Origin: Acidobacteriota bacterium | GTDB taxonomy: Bacteria > Acidobacteriota > Vicinamibacteria > Vicinamibacterales > 2-12-FULL-66-21 | NCBI GenBank assembly: GCA_013694635.1 | Contig: JACDCA010000775.1 | Location: forward strand, 1 to 23,295 | Length of the DNA: 23,295 bases | Direction of reading: 5' to 3' | Shown here: one piece after another, positions 14,071 through 22,995 of the stretch | How the letters are laid out: the number at the start of each line of letters is the position of its first letter | How positions within the stretch are numbered: the stretch's first letter is position 1 | The notes under the pieces: generated by a model | The model's input: only the letters and a program-made list of their open reading frames with translations | The model's database searches: none | What the model was told of the DNA's origin: nothing | Position numbers and translations under genes: made by a program

Positions 14071-15626
14071 TCCCACTCGATGGTTGATGGCGGCTTCGAA
14101 CTGATGTCGTACACCACTCGGTTGATGCCTTTGACCTCGTTGACGATGCGCGAGGAGATCGTGGCCAGCAACTCGTGCGGGAGGCGCGCCCAGTCCGCGG
14201 TCATGCCGTCCTTGCTTTCGACGGCGCGGACCGCGATCGTGTATTCGTACGTCCGCGCGTCACCCATCACGCCCACGCTCTGAATAGGCAGCAGGACGGC
14301 GAAGGATTGCCAGAGCCGCTTGTAGCACCCGGCCTTCTTCACTTCCTCCGACACGATGTGGTCGGCCCGGCGCAGAAGATGCAGCCGCGACTGCGACACC
14401 TCCCCGAGGATGCGCACGGCAAGGCCGGGACCCGGAAACGGCTGGCGCCAGACGAACTCTTCGTCGAGACCGAGCTCCTCACCGACCCGGCGCACTTCGT
14501 CCTTGAACAGCAGCCGCAGCGGCTCCACCAGCTTGAACCGCATCCGCTCGGGCAGACCGCCGACGTTGTGATGGCTCTTGATCGCCGCCGATGGCCCTAC
14601 CACTGAGACGCTCTCGATGACGTCGGGATACAACGTTCCCTGGCCGAGAAAGTCGAACGATCCGAGCTTGGTCGCTTCCTCCTCGAAGACGTCGATGAAC
14701 GTCGCGCCGATGATCTTGCGCTTCTGCTCCGGATCCGTGATGCCGATGAGGCGCGTCAGGAACAGGTCCGCGGCATCGGCGAACACAAGCGGCAGCGCGA
14801 GGCGTTCGAAACGGCGCCTGATCTGCTCGCCTTCGTCCTGACGCATGACGCCGTTGTCGACCAGGATGCACGTGAGCCGGTCACCGATCGCGTGATGGAT
14901 GAGCATCGCGGCGACGGTCGAATCGACGCCACCGCTGAGGCCGCAGACGACACGCCCATCGCCGACCTGCTGCCGGATCCGCTCCGTCGCCTCCTGCACG
15001 AACGACTTCATCGTCCAGTCGCCGGTGCACCCGCAGATGCCGTAGGCGAAATTGCGGAGGATCTCGAGACCGAAATCCGTGTGCGCCACTTCCGGATGAA
15101 ACAGCAACGCGTACAGGCGGCGATCCGCGAACGCCATGGCCGCCACCGGCGCGTTGGCGCTCGTTGCCGTGATCTCGAACCCAACCGGAGGCGCCTTGAC
15201 GAAGTCGCCGTGACTCGCCCAGACGCGGAGCTCGGTCGGCACCGACGCGAACAGCGGCGCGTCGCGCGTGATCTGGATCGTCGCGAGTCCGAACTCGCGG
15301 TGCGGCGCAGGCGCCACCTGCCCCCCGAGTGCGTGGGTCATCAACTGCATCCCGTAGCAGATGCCAAGCACCGGCACACCGGTGTCGTACACCGCGGTGT
15401 CGCAGTGCGGCGCGCCGGCATCGGAGGCGCTGTTCGGTCCGCCCGACAGAATGATGCCGGCCGGCTTTCGCGCTCGGATCTTTTCGATCGGCGTATCGAA
15501 CGGCAGGATCTCGGCGTAGACGGACAGTTCCCGCAGCCGGCGCGCAATCAGCTGGGTGAATTGCGAACCGAAGTCCAGCACTACGATGGTCTGGTGATTC
15601 ACTGTGAGGTCGGGCGGATGGGACAC
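14067..15626 (-). CDS. guaA: GMP synthase (glutamine-hydrolysing)
   Basis: GuaA converts XMP to GMP using glutamine and ATP, the last step of guanine nucleotide synthesis. The glutamine amidotransferase domain (about 12-200) carries the triad: Cys90 in LGICYGMQL, and His177 with Glu179 in FHPEVAHTDFG. The ATP pyrophosphatase domain has the P-loop GLSGGVDST (229-237). The dimerisation domain follows, with RQPFPGPGLAVR and the C-terminal SSKPPSTIEWE ending. The 519-residue length is normal. GTG at 15626 is taken as start; the GTG at 15602 (residue 9) is an alternative closer to the conserved IVVLDFGSQ. It heads the minus-strand run, with a candidate -10 element just upstream. Confidence 0.98.
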   Translation of the reverse strand: MSHPPDLTVNHQTIVVLDFGSQFTQLIARRLRELSVYAEILPFDTPIEKIRARKPAGIILSGGPNSASDAGAPHCDTAVYDTGVPVLGICYGMQLMTHALGGQVAPAPHREFGLATIQITRDAPLFASVPTELRVWASHGDFVKAPPVGFEITATSANAPVAAMAFADRRLYALLFHPEVAHTDFGLEILRNFAYGICGCTGDWTMKSFVQEATERIRQQVGDGRVVCGLSGGVDSTVAAMLIHHAIGDRLTCILVDNGVMRQDEGEQIRRRFERLALPLVFADAADLFLTRLIGITDPEQKRKIIGATFIDVFEEEATKLGSFDFLGQGTLYPDVIESVSVVGPSAAIKSHHNVGGLPERMRFKLVEPLRLLFKDEVRRVGEELGLDEEFVWRQPFPGPGLAVRILGEVSQSRLHLLRRADHIVSEEVKKAGCYKRLWQSFAVLLPIQSVGVMGDARTYEYTIAVRAVESKDGMTADWARLPHELLATISSRIVNEVKGINRVVYDISSKPPSTIEWE

Positions 15627-15649
15627 GGATCGAGCTGTCGGATGGCGCT

Positions 15650-15655
15650 ATTATA
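15650..15655 (-). promoter_or_regulatory. Candidate -10 element for guaA and the downstream gene run
   Basis: The minus strand reads a perfect TATAAT 24 bases upstream of the guaA GTG, in the only AT-rich patch of the 33-base divergent spacer. At the expected 16-18 base distance only a weak -35 (TGGTGC-like) is seen. Transcription start would fall near 15643. The same patch reads TATTAT on the plus strand. Confidence 0.4.
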
Positions 15656-15659
15656 AGGT

Positions 15660-16799
15660 GTGAAGACGGCCGGCACCACCATATCTTGTAGGTTTGTTGC
15701 CCTGCCGGCGTTGTTTCTGTTGCTTGCATTCACGGCAGCGCGCGCACAGGCGCCGGTGCCGCAACTCCCACCCGAACAGCCGCCGGTGCAGGAACTGCCA
15801 CCCGGAATCCGGTGGTCGGTTCCAATTGCTGCAGCTCCGACGAGTGCGCCGGCGATCGCCGGTGACCGCGTCTTCCTGGCCTCGCTCCCCGGCATCGTGT
15901 CGGTCCACGACGTCAAGGACGGCAAGGAGCTCTGGCGCGAGCCGATCAATCCGGAACAACCCATCGCCGTCGAGGGTCCACACGTATTCATCGCCTCCGG
16001 AGAAGCGGTACAGGCACTCACGGTTGCAGACCACGCCGCCGTGTGGCGCAGATCGACGGGCACGATCACGGCGCCGCTCGTCGTCAAGGAAGGGTGGGTC
16101 GTCGCCGCGTCAGAGACGCGGATGACTGCGCTCCGGGCCAGCGACGGTTCGGTCGTCTGGCAGCGCGACACCACCGCACTGCAGAAAGAGCGTGCCGCCA
16201 TCGACGGCAACACTTTGTTCGTTCCGCTGGCGAACGGGCGGTTGCAGGCGGTCGATCTCGCCAACGGCGCCGTGCGCTGGGAGAGTCCGCTGGGCGGTTC
16301 TCCGGCCGAGCCGGTCGTCGTCGGTGGCCGGATCTACGTCGGGGCGACCGACAAGTATTTCTATTGCGTGAACGCGTCGAACGGGAAGCGTGTGTGGAGG
16401 TTCAAGGTCGGGTCATCCATCCGCGGGCGCGCCAGCACGGACGGCGATCGCGTCTTTTTTGCCGGACTCGACAACTTGGTTCGCGCCCTAAGCCGGACCA
16501 GTGGCTCGCAGCGTTGGCAGCGCGGGATCCCGTTCCGCCCGTTTGCCGGGCCATCTGTCGCCGGGGGTTCCCTGTTCGTGGCGGGGCCGGTGAACGAGAT
16601 GCTGATGCTCAACCCCGTCAACGGGACCGAGACCGGACGGCTCAAGTTTCCGGAACCGCTGGTGACGGCGCCCGCGGTCGGCACGCTAACGACTGGCGAA
16701 GTCGTGGTGGCCGCCGTCACCGGCGGCCTCAATGAATCCTGGAAGTTGATCCTGGCCTCGCCCGTCGCGGCGAAGCCTAGCGGGACACCGCAGCACTGA
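15660..16799 (+). CDS. Secreted PQQ-like (BamB-type) beta-propeller repeat protein
   Basis: The 379-residue protein begins with a Sec signal peptide (hydrophobic core about 12-26, likely cleavage after the AARAQA region near 31). There is no lipobox cysteine. A proline-rich stretch (about 32-50) precedes a series of PQQ/WD-like blades, recognisable by repeated motifs in which a tryptophan follows a short turn: DGKELWRE, DGSVVWQRD, NGAVRWESP, NGKRVWRFKV, SGSQRWQRG. Such propellers occur in BamB and in quinoprotein dehydrogenases, but no dehydrogenase catalytic residues are evident, so a structural or scaffolding role in the periplasm is more likely; this is inference. GTG at 15660 is the start, with AAGG immediately before it. 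Its last 23 bases overlap the convergent aminotransferase gene. Confidence 0.85.
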   Translation: MKTAGTTISCRFVALPALFLLLAFTAARAQAPVPQLPPEQPPVQELPPGIRWSVPIAAAPTSAPAIAGDRVFLASLPGIVSVHDVKDGKELWREPINPEQPIAVEGPHVFIASGEAVQALTVADHAAVWRRSTGTITAPLVVKEGWVVAASETRMTALRASDGSVVWQRDTTALQKERAAIDGNTLFVPLANGRLQAVDLANGAVRWESPLGGSPAEPVVVGGRIYVGATDKYFYCVNASNGKRVWRFKVGSSIRGRASTDGDRVFFAGLDNLVRALSRTSGSQRWQRGIPFRPFAGPSVAGGSLFVAGPVNEMLMLNPVNGTETGRLKFPEPLVTAPAVGTLTTGEVVVAAVTGGLNESWKLILASPVAAKPSGTPQH

Positions 16800-18021
16800 C
16801 GGCCAGTTCCTCGCGCACGACGGCAGCGAGACGCCCGACACCTTCCCTGATCTTTTCGTGGGAGGGGGCCGAGAAGGCGAGCCGGATGATGTTGTGCCCG
16901 CCGCCATCAATAAAGAAGGCCGAGCCGGCGACGTAGATCACGCCCGCCGCGACCGAGCGCGCCACCATGTTTTCGGTATCGATCTGCGCTGGCAGGGTCG
17001 CCCAGAGGAAGAACCCGCCGCGAGGAGCCGGCCAGCTCACTTCGTCCTCGGCGAACTCGCTTCTCAACGCCTGCACCATGACGTCGCGCTTCGCCTGGTA
17101 ATGGCACCGGAGGATCGGAAGCTGCCGTTCCAGCACGCCGCGACGCATGGCTTCGTAGATCACGCGCTGGTCCAGCGCGCCTGTGCAGAGGTCTTCCGCC
17201 TGTTTTGCGAGCTCGAACTTTGCCGTAAGCGGAGCGGCCGCATCGATCCATGCGACCCGGTATCCCGGCGCAAGCGTTTTCGAAAAGCTGCTGAGGTAGA
17301 CGACTCGTCCCCCGTCGTCATCCGCCCTGATCGGACGCACGTCCGCTTCTGACGCCGAGTCTTCGAAGTACAGCTCGCGATAGGGATCGTCCTCGACGAT
17401 GAGGACGTTTCGCCGCCCGGCCCATGCGAGGAGCCGCTGGCGCTTTTCGAGGCCGATGAGGAGCCCGGTGGGATTCTGAAAATTCGGGACGAGGTACAGC
17501 ACGCGCACGCGCCGTCCTTCGCCCACCACCCGCTGATGAATTGCGTCGAGCGCGTCGAGATCGACGCCGTCGGCCTCCTGCGGGACGCCGATCATCGTCG
17601 CCAGGACATTTCGAAAAGCGGTGATCGCCCCCGTGTAGGTCGGCAATTCCACCAGCACCACGTCGTCGGGATCCAGGAGCACGCGCGCCACCAGGTCGAG
17701 GCCCTGTTGCGAGCCCGTGGTAATCAGCAGATTCTCGCGTGTGGTTCTGACACCACGCGCCTGCATGATTCCGGCGATCGACTCGAGCAGCGGCTCGTAC
17801 CCGCGGGTCGGTCCATATTGCAGCACGCTGCCGTCGCGCCCGCTGAGGAGTTCGCGGGCGATCTCGCTGAAGTCGCTCCAGGGAAACGTGTCTGGCGCCG
17901 GGTATCCCGGCGCGAAGGAGATGATCTCGCGCGACTGCGCCAGCACGGTTCCCATCCGGCGGATGGCGGATCCGTGCATGTGCCCTGCCGCGCGCGAAAA
18001 AAAGCTCTCGTAATCGATCAT
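16777..18021 (-). CDS. PLP-dependent aminotransferase, fold type I (LysN/2-aminoadipate-like)
   Basis: The 414-residue cytosolic enzyme belongs to the class I/II aminotransferases. Key features are ISFAPGYPAPDTFP (34-47), the cofactor-phosphate region LITTGSQQGLDL (99-110), PNFQNPTG with Asn183 (179-186), the aspartate in VEDDPYRELYF (209-219) and the PLP lysine K248 in SSFSKTLAPGYR (244-255). The GYPAPDTFP start and overall length resemble LysN (2-aminoadipate transaminase) and the aminotransferase half of MocR regulators, but there is no N-terminal winged helix. The substrate cannot be read from sequence. The frame is open upstream, but the ATG at 18021 overlaps the stop of the membrane protein gene (ATGA) and starts the conserved domain, so it is preferred. 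Confidence 0.92.
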   Translation of the reverse strand: MIDYESFFSRAAGHMHGSAIRRMGTVLAQSREIISFAPGYPAPDTFPWSDFSEIARELLSGRDGSVLQYGPTRGYEPLLESIAGIMQARGVRTTRENLLITTGSQQGLDLVARVLLDPDDVVLVELPTYTGAITAFRNVLATMIGVPQEADGVDLDALDAIHQRVVGEGRRVRVLYLVPNFQNPTGLLIGLEKRQRLLAWAGRRNVLIVEDDPYRELYFEDSASEADVRPIRADDDGGRVVYLSSFSKTLAPGYRVAWIDAAAPLTAKFELAKQAEDLCTGALDQRVIYEAMRRGVLERQLPILRCHYQAKRDVMVQALRSEFAEDEVSWPAPRGGFFLWATLPAQIDTENMVARSVAAGVIYVAGSAFFIDGGGHNIIRLAFSAPSHEKIREGVGRLAAVVREELAVSAAVSR

Positions 18022-19034
18022 GCTGAACGTTGTCCGGAAAGGCCCGGCGGCATGCCACGCAGCGGCGCTACCCCTCGCGTGTAGAGCCGGTATTGAGCGA
18101 GGTACCCGCCGAGCGCGGTCAGCGCCAGGTACTGAAAGACGACGCCGCGCAGGAACCACGCCGCGAACTGCAGCGGCACTACCGCCAGCCCGGCGAAGGG
18201 GACGAACGCGATCAGCCCGAGACCTGCGGTCGCCAGGATCGACGCGACAGTCGCGAGCCCCACGAGCAGGAGCACGACGCCGAAGATCGCAGCGATCTCG
18301 CGTAGCGCTCCACGCGCGAACTGCAGGAGCTGCCTGGCCGCGGTCCGCACGCTGACATCTTCGACCGCAATGATCATCTGGATCAGGAGATAGCACAGAT
18401 TCACGAGGGTGATCCAGACCACCAGCACGCTGGATGCCAGCGCCGCAATGACTGTCCACCCGAGCAGGATCGGCGTACCGTCGGCGAGGGCGTACCCTCC
18501 GACGATGATGACGAGATACACGATCGCGGTCACCGCGTACGCAATCAGGAGGCATCCGCCAAGGCGCACGTAGCGGCGCCAGAAGTGGCGGCAGGCGTCC
18601 AGGAACGAATCGATGTGCACGCGGCTCAGACGCCGCAACGCTTCGAGCCTGAGCGGCGGCCGCTCGATCGTTCCCGCGGCGACTTCCGCGGTTGCGAGCA
18701 GCGAGACGGTTCCTCCCTTGACGATGAACGTCAGCGCGGATCCGCCGAGCAGGACAATGAGAAAGGCGAGCGCGAACGCCACAAGCGCGATCGGGTTTGC
18801 GCGCAGCGCCGTGAACACGGTTGCAGCGATGTCGCGCGCCCCTCCGCCGAGGACGTCCTCGACGTCTGCCTGCAGAAGCAGCATGACGAGGAACACGCCG
18901 CCGATCGTGGGCACCGCCAGCAGGAGCTTGAGCGTGGCTTCGGCGATGAACTGGACGAAGACCAGCGGCCAGTTTGCGGCGGCGACGAGAGCGCCGCGCT
19001 TCAGTGCGGCTTTCAGAGGAAGCGAGTGTGTCAT
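18018..19034 (-). CDS. Polytopic integral membrane protein of unknown function
   Basis: I do not recognise a characterised family. The 338 residues contain about six or seven hydrophobic segments (about 23-55, 81-105, 157-181, 189-222, 246-275 and 276-310). An amphipathic, basic stretch between segments two and three (about 122-156, with ERPPLRLEALRRLSRVH) is probably cytoplasmic. The layout recalls general alpha-helical domains fused or linked to membrane enzymes, with no catalytic motif visible. The ATG at 19034 is the start. Its stop overlaps the aminotransferase start, so the two are translated together and may work together. The start lies 46 bases from the GTG of the divergent kinase. 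Confidence 0.8.
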   Translation of the reverse strand: MTHSLPLKAALKRGALVAAANWPLVFVQFIAEATLKLLLAVPTIGGVFLVMLLLQADVEDVLGGGARDIAATVFTALRANPIALVAFALAFLIVLLGGSALTFIVKGGTVSLLATAEVAAGTIERPPLRLEALRRLSRVHIDSFLDACRHFWRRYVRLGGCLLIAYAVTAIVYLVIIVGGYALADGTPILLGWTVIAALASSVLVVWITLVNLCYLLIQMIIAVEDVSVRTAARQLLQFARGALREIAAIFGVVLLLVGLATVASILATAGLGLIAFVPFAGLAVVPLQFAAWFLRGVVFQYLALTALGGYLAQYRLYTRGVAPLRGMPPGLSGQRSA

Positions 19035-19080
19035 CGACGCGCCTCTGTAAGTTTACCCTTTGCGGTATTCTGCTGCTCGG

Positions 19081-22000
19081 GTGCCTTCCTCCGAGTCTTC
19101 ACGCTTTCGTCCGCGTCGCGTGAGCTGGCGGCGCCTGCTGGCCTGGGGCCTGGCGGTCGCCGGAGCGACGGCGGTTACGGCGTTCGCACTCGAATGGAAG
19201 CGGTTCGGCACGAACGCCGCAGAGGCGGTTGCGCGGACCGACGCGGAAGTGCGCGGCCAGTTCGCGGAGATGACGGCGGTCCTCGCGCGCGTCGGTTCCG
19301 CAATTGCCGCCGATCCGGGTGCGGCCACGGCCCTTCAGTCCGGACCGGACGCCGCGAAGGCCCTCTTCGACGTCGTCGACCGGCACAGCCGCGCCGTTGT
19401 CGACGACCTCGGTATCGCCGTCACCGTCTACGAACAACCCGGCAGCACCGCGGTCGCCTGGGCGGGTCGTCCCTCCGACATCCCGGGCGAGCGCACGCGC
19501 GGGACGAGCGCCTGGTTCGTGACGCCGTCCCCGCTCGGCCTTCGCCTGGTCCACGTCCTGGCGATTGGCCCCGCCGACCGGCCCATCGGCGTCGTCGCAG
19601 TGGAGTCTCCGCTCTCTCCGGCGCCGGCGGGCGCGTCGATCGCGCGCGCCGAATACCTCTTCGAGACGCGCGTCGGTCCCGCATCGCTTCGCATGCAGTA
19701 CGAGGGGGCCGGCGATCAACCGCGGCCGAACACCATTGTCTTGCGCGCGCCCGGAGGAGAGGCGCTGGTCGAAGCGTCGCTGGCTCCCGACCAGATCGAA
19801 CTCGCGCGCCGGACGTGGCGCCGCCGGGCTGCATCGGTGGTGCTCGTCGTTCTGGCCGTCACGCTGCTGCTCCTCATCGGACCAGCACTCGACAAGCGTG
19901 CCGCCGCACCCGACGACAGGACCTACGCCGTCGCGAATGCGGCGGCGGTCCTGCTCCTGCTCGCGGGATCCGCGGTCCTCTATGTTCCGATGCGCCTGGG
20001 ACTCGAGTACGGATCGCGGGCGCACGCACCGCTGTTGCTGTTTGGCGCAACGGCCGCGGCACTCGTCGCGCTGCTGGCGTCACCGGTAGCCAGGTTGCGG
20101 ATCCGGTGGCGCGGCGCTCGACGATCGTTCGCCGACCGCGCGCTGCAGTTTGCCGGCGAGCAGACCCTCGCGGGGCTCATCGTCGCGGGGATCATCGCGG
20201 TCTTCGATCGCGCCCTGCAAGCCGTGCTGGACGACGCCTCTGTCGATCTGCGTCATTTTTCGCTGCACCCGTGGAGCGCGGAGCGGCTCACGCTGCTCGG
20301 AGGCATTCTCGCGTGCCACCTGGCGGCACTGTGGTCGGCGACCCTTGTGTTCGCGACGGCTGTCGCACGCTGGCGCGCGAGACGGACGTGGCGTGTCGAG
20401 CGGCTGGCCGCGCTTGTGTGCTGGGTTGCTCCGGCGATCGTCATCGCGGGCATCGCGGCTTCGCGAGAATGGCCGATCCCGGCGCGGGGCGTGATCGTCA
20501 TGGTCGGTGTCTGCGGGGTGGCGGGGCTGCTCACCTCTCGTGGCGTCGCCTGGTTCCGCCATGCGACTGTTGCAGGACGAATCCTCGCGCTGTTCATCGC
20601 CTTTCTCATCCCCTCGTTGCTCCTCTATCCGTCCGTGAATTACTTCACGGAACGGAATGTACGCGGCGTCATTGCCACCCGCTACACCATCGAGGCCCAG
20701 AACCACTACCAGACGCTGCAGGAACGGCTGGCGGAGGCACGCCGGGAGATCGACGGCCTGCCGCTCGCCGAACACGTCAGAACCGGAGCTGTCCCGGCGG
20801 CTGCGCCGCGGCCTGACAGCGCGTTCTTCGTCTGGAAACAGACGGCGCTCGCACGCGAACGCCTGACATCCGCGGTCGAGCTGTACGACGCGACCGGCGC
20901 GCTGGTAAGCCGCTTCGCCCTGAACTTTCCCGAATACACGGCCGTCACGCAGCCTGGAAGCGCCGGCGCGTCGTGCCAGTGGGACGTCTTCGGCGAGGCA
21001 GCACTATTCGGCTCGGAAGAACGCCGCATGCTCCATGCGGGACGCAACATCTGTGAAGGCGAAGGGGCGGACGCCAGGATCCTTGGCGCCATCGTAGTCC
21101 ACGTCGTTCCTGACTACCGGACCTTGCCCTTCATCACCTCACAGAGCCCTTATTTCGAGCTGTTTCGGTCGGGTAAGGGGGCGCCGGTCGAAGGCACGAC
21201 AGGGAACGAGATTGCGACGGTGATTTACGGATGGGGCCTGACTCCGTTGTATGCCTCAGGCGCCCTTGCATGGCCCATCAGCGAGGATCTCTTCGCGCGG
21301 ATCTATCGCTCGCGCGAGGCCTTCTGGACGTCGATTGGCCGCGGCAACTCGCGCTGGCACGTGTATGTGTCGAACGACCGCAGCGGCATTTATGCGATCG
21401 GCTACCCCGCGCTCAGTCTCTTCGACCGTCTCGTTCATCTCGCGGAATTGACGACCCTGGCCGGGACCGCCTATGTGCTGGTGCTGCTCGGGACCGCCGG
21501 ATTCACCCGTATCGCGCGCGAGCGGCCGCGCGTCGGGCGCGCCTTGCTCCTGGAGATCCGCGCGAGCTTTTATCGAAAGCTGCTGCTCGCCTTCATCCTG
21601 GCGTCGATCATCCCCGTGCTCACGCTGGCGTTCGTCATCCGCGCGTACTTCGCCGGCCTGCTCCTCGAAAACGTCGAAGCGGTCGCGGCGAGGTCGGCGT
21701 TTGTCGCGCAGCGGGTCATCGAGGAGTCGTCCGCGCTGCAGCGCGGCGCCGGCCGGCCCGTCGCCTCCCCCACTGATGACGACATGATCTGGATCAGCCA
21801 GGTGATCGACCAGGACGTCAACGTGTTTCAGGGGCCGCACCTGGTCGCCACGAGCGAGCTCGATCTGTTCGAGTCCGGACTGCTGCCGACGCGCACGCCG
21901 GACCAGGTGTACCGCGCCATCGCGATCCAGCGTCTGCCCAACTTCGTCGGCGAGGATCGAATCGGCGCTGTCCCCTACATGATTGCGGCCGCGCCGGTTC

Positions 22001-22995
22001 GCGCTGGCGGCGAGGATGCGATCCTCACGGTGCCGCTTGCCAACCAGCAGCGCGAGATCGAGCGGGAGATCGACGAGCTCGATCGAGGCGTCCACCTTGC
22101 GGCGCTCTTCTTCATCCTCGTCGGGGCGGCGATCGGGCTGTCGATGGCGGAAAGGATCGCCGACCCCGTTCGCCGGCTGACGCTCGCCACGCGCCGTATC
22201 GCGCGCGGCGAGTTCGACGAGCGGATTGCGGTGCGCTCCGTCGACGAGTTGCGACGCCTGGTCGACGCGTTCAACAGCATGGCCGCCGAGCTCAAGGCGC
22301 AGCGCGATCAGCTCGAGAAAACGCACCGGCTCGAGGCCTGGGCCGAGATGGCGCGGCAGGTCGCGCACGAGATCAAGAACCCGCTGACGCCCATCCAACT
22401 TTCCGCCGAGCATCTGCGTCGCGTGCATGCCGACCGTGGCGAGCCCTTGGGCCCCGTGCTCGACAGTTGCGTGACGGCGATCCTTGGTCAGGTGCGCCTG
22501 CTGCGGCAGATCTCGTCGGAGTTCTCCAGCTTCGCGTCTTCGCCAACCGCACGCCCTGCCGCCGTCGATTTGCCCGAAGTCGTCAGCGAGGTAGTCGAGC
22601 CATATCGGACGGGACTTGCGGGACGAATCGACATCCACAACGACGTAGCCCCGCCGCTTCCGCGGGTCTTCGTCGACCGCACGCTGATCGCGCGCGCGCT
22701 CTCGAACATTGTCGAAAATGCCCTGCACGCAATGCCCGGCAAAGGCTCGCTGACCCTGGCCGCGGAGGTGGAAGGATCTGCCGTCCTCCTGCGGATCCGC
22801 GACACCGGCGTTGGCATGGACGACGATGCGCTGGGGCGTGTGTTCGAGCCTTACTTCTCCACCAAGGCGACAGGTACCGGGCTCGGCCTGCCGATAGCGC
22901 GCCGGAACGTCGAACTGAGCGGCGGCGAGATCAACGTGGAGAGCGAAAAGCAGCGCGGAACGGTCGTCACACTACGCCTGCCGATCGCGAGCTGA
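19081..22995 (+). CDS. Very large NtrY-like sensor histidine kinase with multiple extracytoplasmic domains
   Basis: This 1304-residue kinase autophosphorylates on His1096 in EMARQVAHEIKNPLTP, the NtrY-type H-box. The order is: TM1 (about 20-36), extracytoplasmic region (37-250), a cluster of about eight TMs (251-516), a second large extracytoplasmic region (517-787), TM (788-806), TM (835-855), a third Cache-like region (856-1003), TM (1004-1021), HAMP (about 1022-1075), HisKA, then HATPase_c with N-box NIVENALHAM (1209-1218), G1 DTGVGM (1241-1246) and G2 GTGLGL (1265-1270). No PAS domain is evident between HAMP and HisKA, unlike canonical NtrY of about 730 residues. GTG 19081 is preferred; a TTG at 19060 adds seven residues. 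Neither has a clear Shine-Dalgarno. No response regulator is adjacent. Confidence 0.9.
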   Translation: MPSSESSRFRPRRVSWRRLLAWGLAVAGATAVTAFALEWKRFGTNAAEAVARTDAEVRGQFAEMTAVLARVGSAIAADPGAATALQSGPDAAKALFDVVDRHSRAVVDDLGIAVTVYEQPGSTAVAWAGRPSDIPGERTRGTSAWFVTPSPLGLRLVHVLAIGPADRPIGVVAVESPLSPAPAGASIARAEYLFETRVGPASLRMQYEGAGDQPRPNTIVLRAPGGEALVEASLAPDQIELARRTWRRRAASVVLVVLAVTLLLLIGPALDKRAAAPDDRTYAVANAAAVLLLLAGSAVLYVPMRLGLEYGSRAHAPLLLFGATAAALVALLASPVARLRIRWRGARRSFADRALQFAGEQTLAGLIVAGIIAVFDRALQAVLDDASVDLRHFSLHPWSAERLTLLGGILACHLAALWSATLVFATAVARWRARRTWRVERLAALVCWVAPAIVIAGIAASREWPIPARGVIVMVGVCGVAGLLTSRGVAWFRHATVAGRILALFIAFLIPSLLLYPSVNYFTERNVRGVIATRYTIEAQNHYQTLQERLAEARREIDGLPLAEHVRTGAVPAAAPRPDSAFFVWKQTALARERLTSAVELYDATGALVSRFALNFPEYTAVTQPGSAGASCQWDVFGEAALFGSEERRMLHAGRNICEGEGADARILGAIVVHVVPDYRTLPFITSQSPYFELFRSGKGAPVEGTTGNEIATVIYGWGLTPLYASGALAWPISEDLFARIYRSREAFWTSIGRGNSRWHVYVSNDRSGIYAIGYPALSLFDRLVHLAELTTLAGTAYVLVLLGTAGFTRIARERPRVGRALLLEIRASFYRKLLLAFILASIIPVLTLAFVIRAYFAGLLLENVEAVAARSAFVAQRVIEESSALQRGAGRPVASPTDDDMIWISQVIDQDVNVFQGPHLVATSELDLFESGLLPTRTPDQVYRAIAIQRLPNFVGEDRIGAVPYMIAAAPVRAGGEDAILTVPLANQQREIEREIDELDRGVHLAALFFILVGAAIGLSMAERIADPVRRLTLATRRIARGEFDERIAVRSVDELRRLVDAFNSMAAELKAQRDQLEKTHRLEAWAEMARQVAHEIKNPLTPIQLSAEHLRRVHADRGEPLGPVLDSCVTAILGQVRLLRQISSEFSSFASSPTARPAAVDLPEVVSEVVEPYRTGLAGRIDIHNDVAPPLPRVFVDRTLIARALSNIVENALHAMPGKGSLTLAAEVEGSAVLLRIRDTGVGMDDDALGRVFEPYFSTKATGTGLGLPIARRNVELSGGEINVESEKQRGTVVTLRLPIAS

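Noticed and set aside
18585..20816. A 743-codon plus-strand frame crossing the membrane protein and the kinase 5' half
   Set aside because: It is antisense to one gene and out of frame with the kinase, with low-complexity Arg-rich content; the kinase frame has clear domains.
21256..22728. A 490-codon minus-strand frame opposite the kinase C-terminal half
   Set aside because: Shadow of the kinase coding sequence; no start context or domain.
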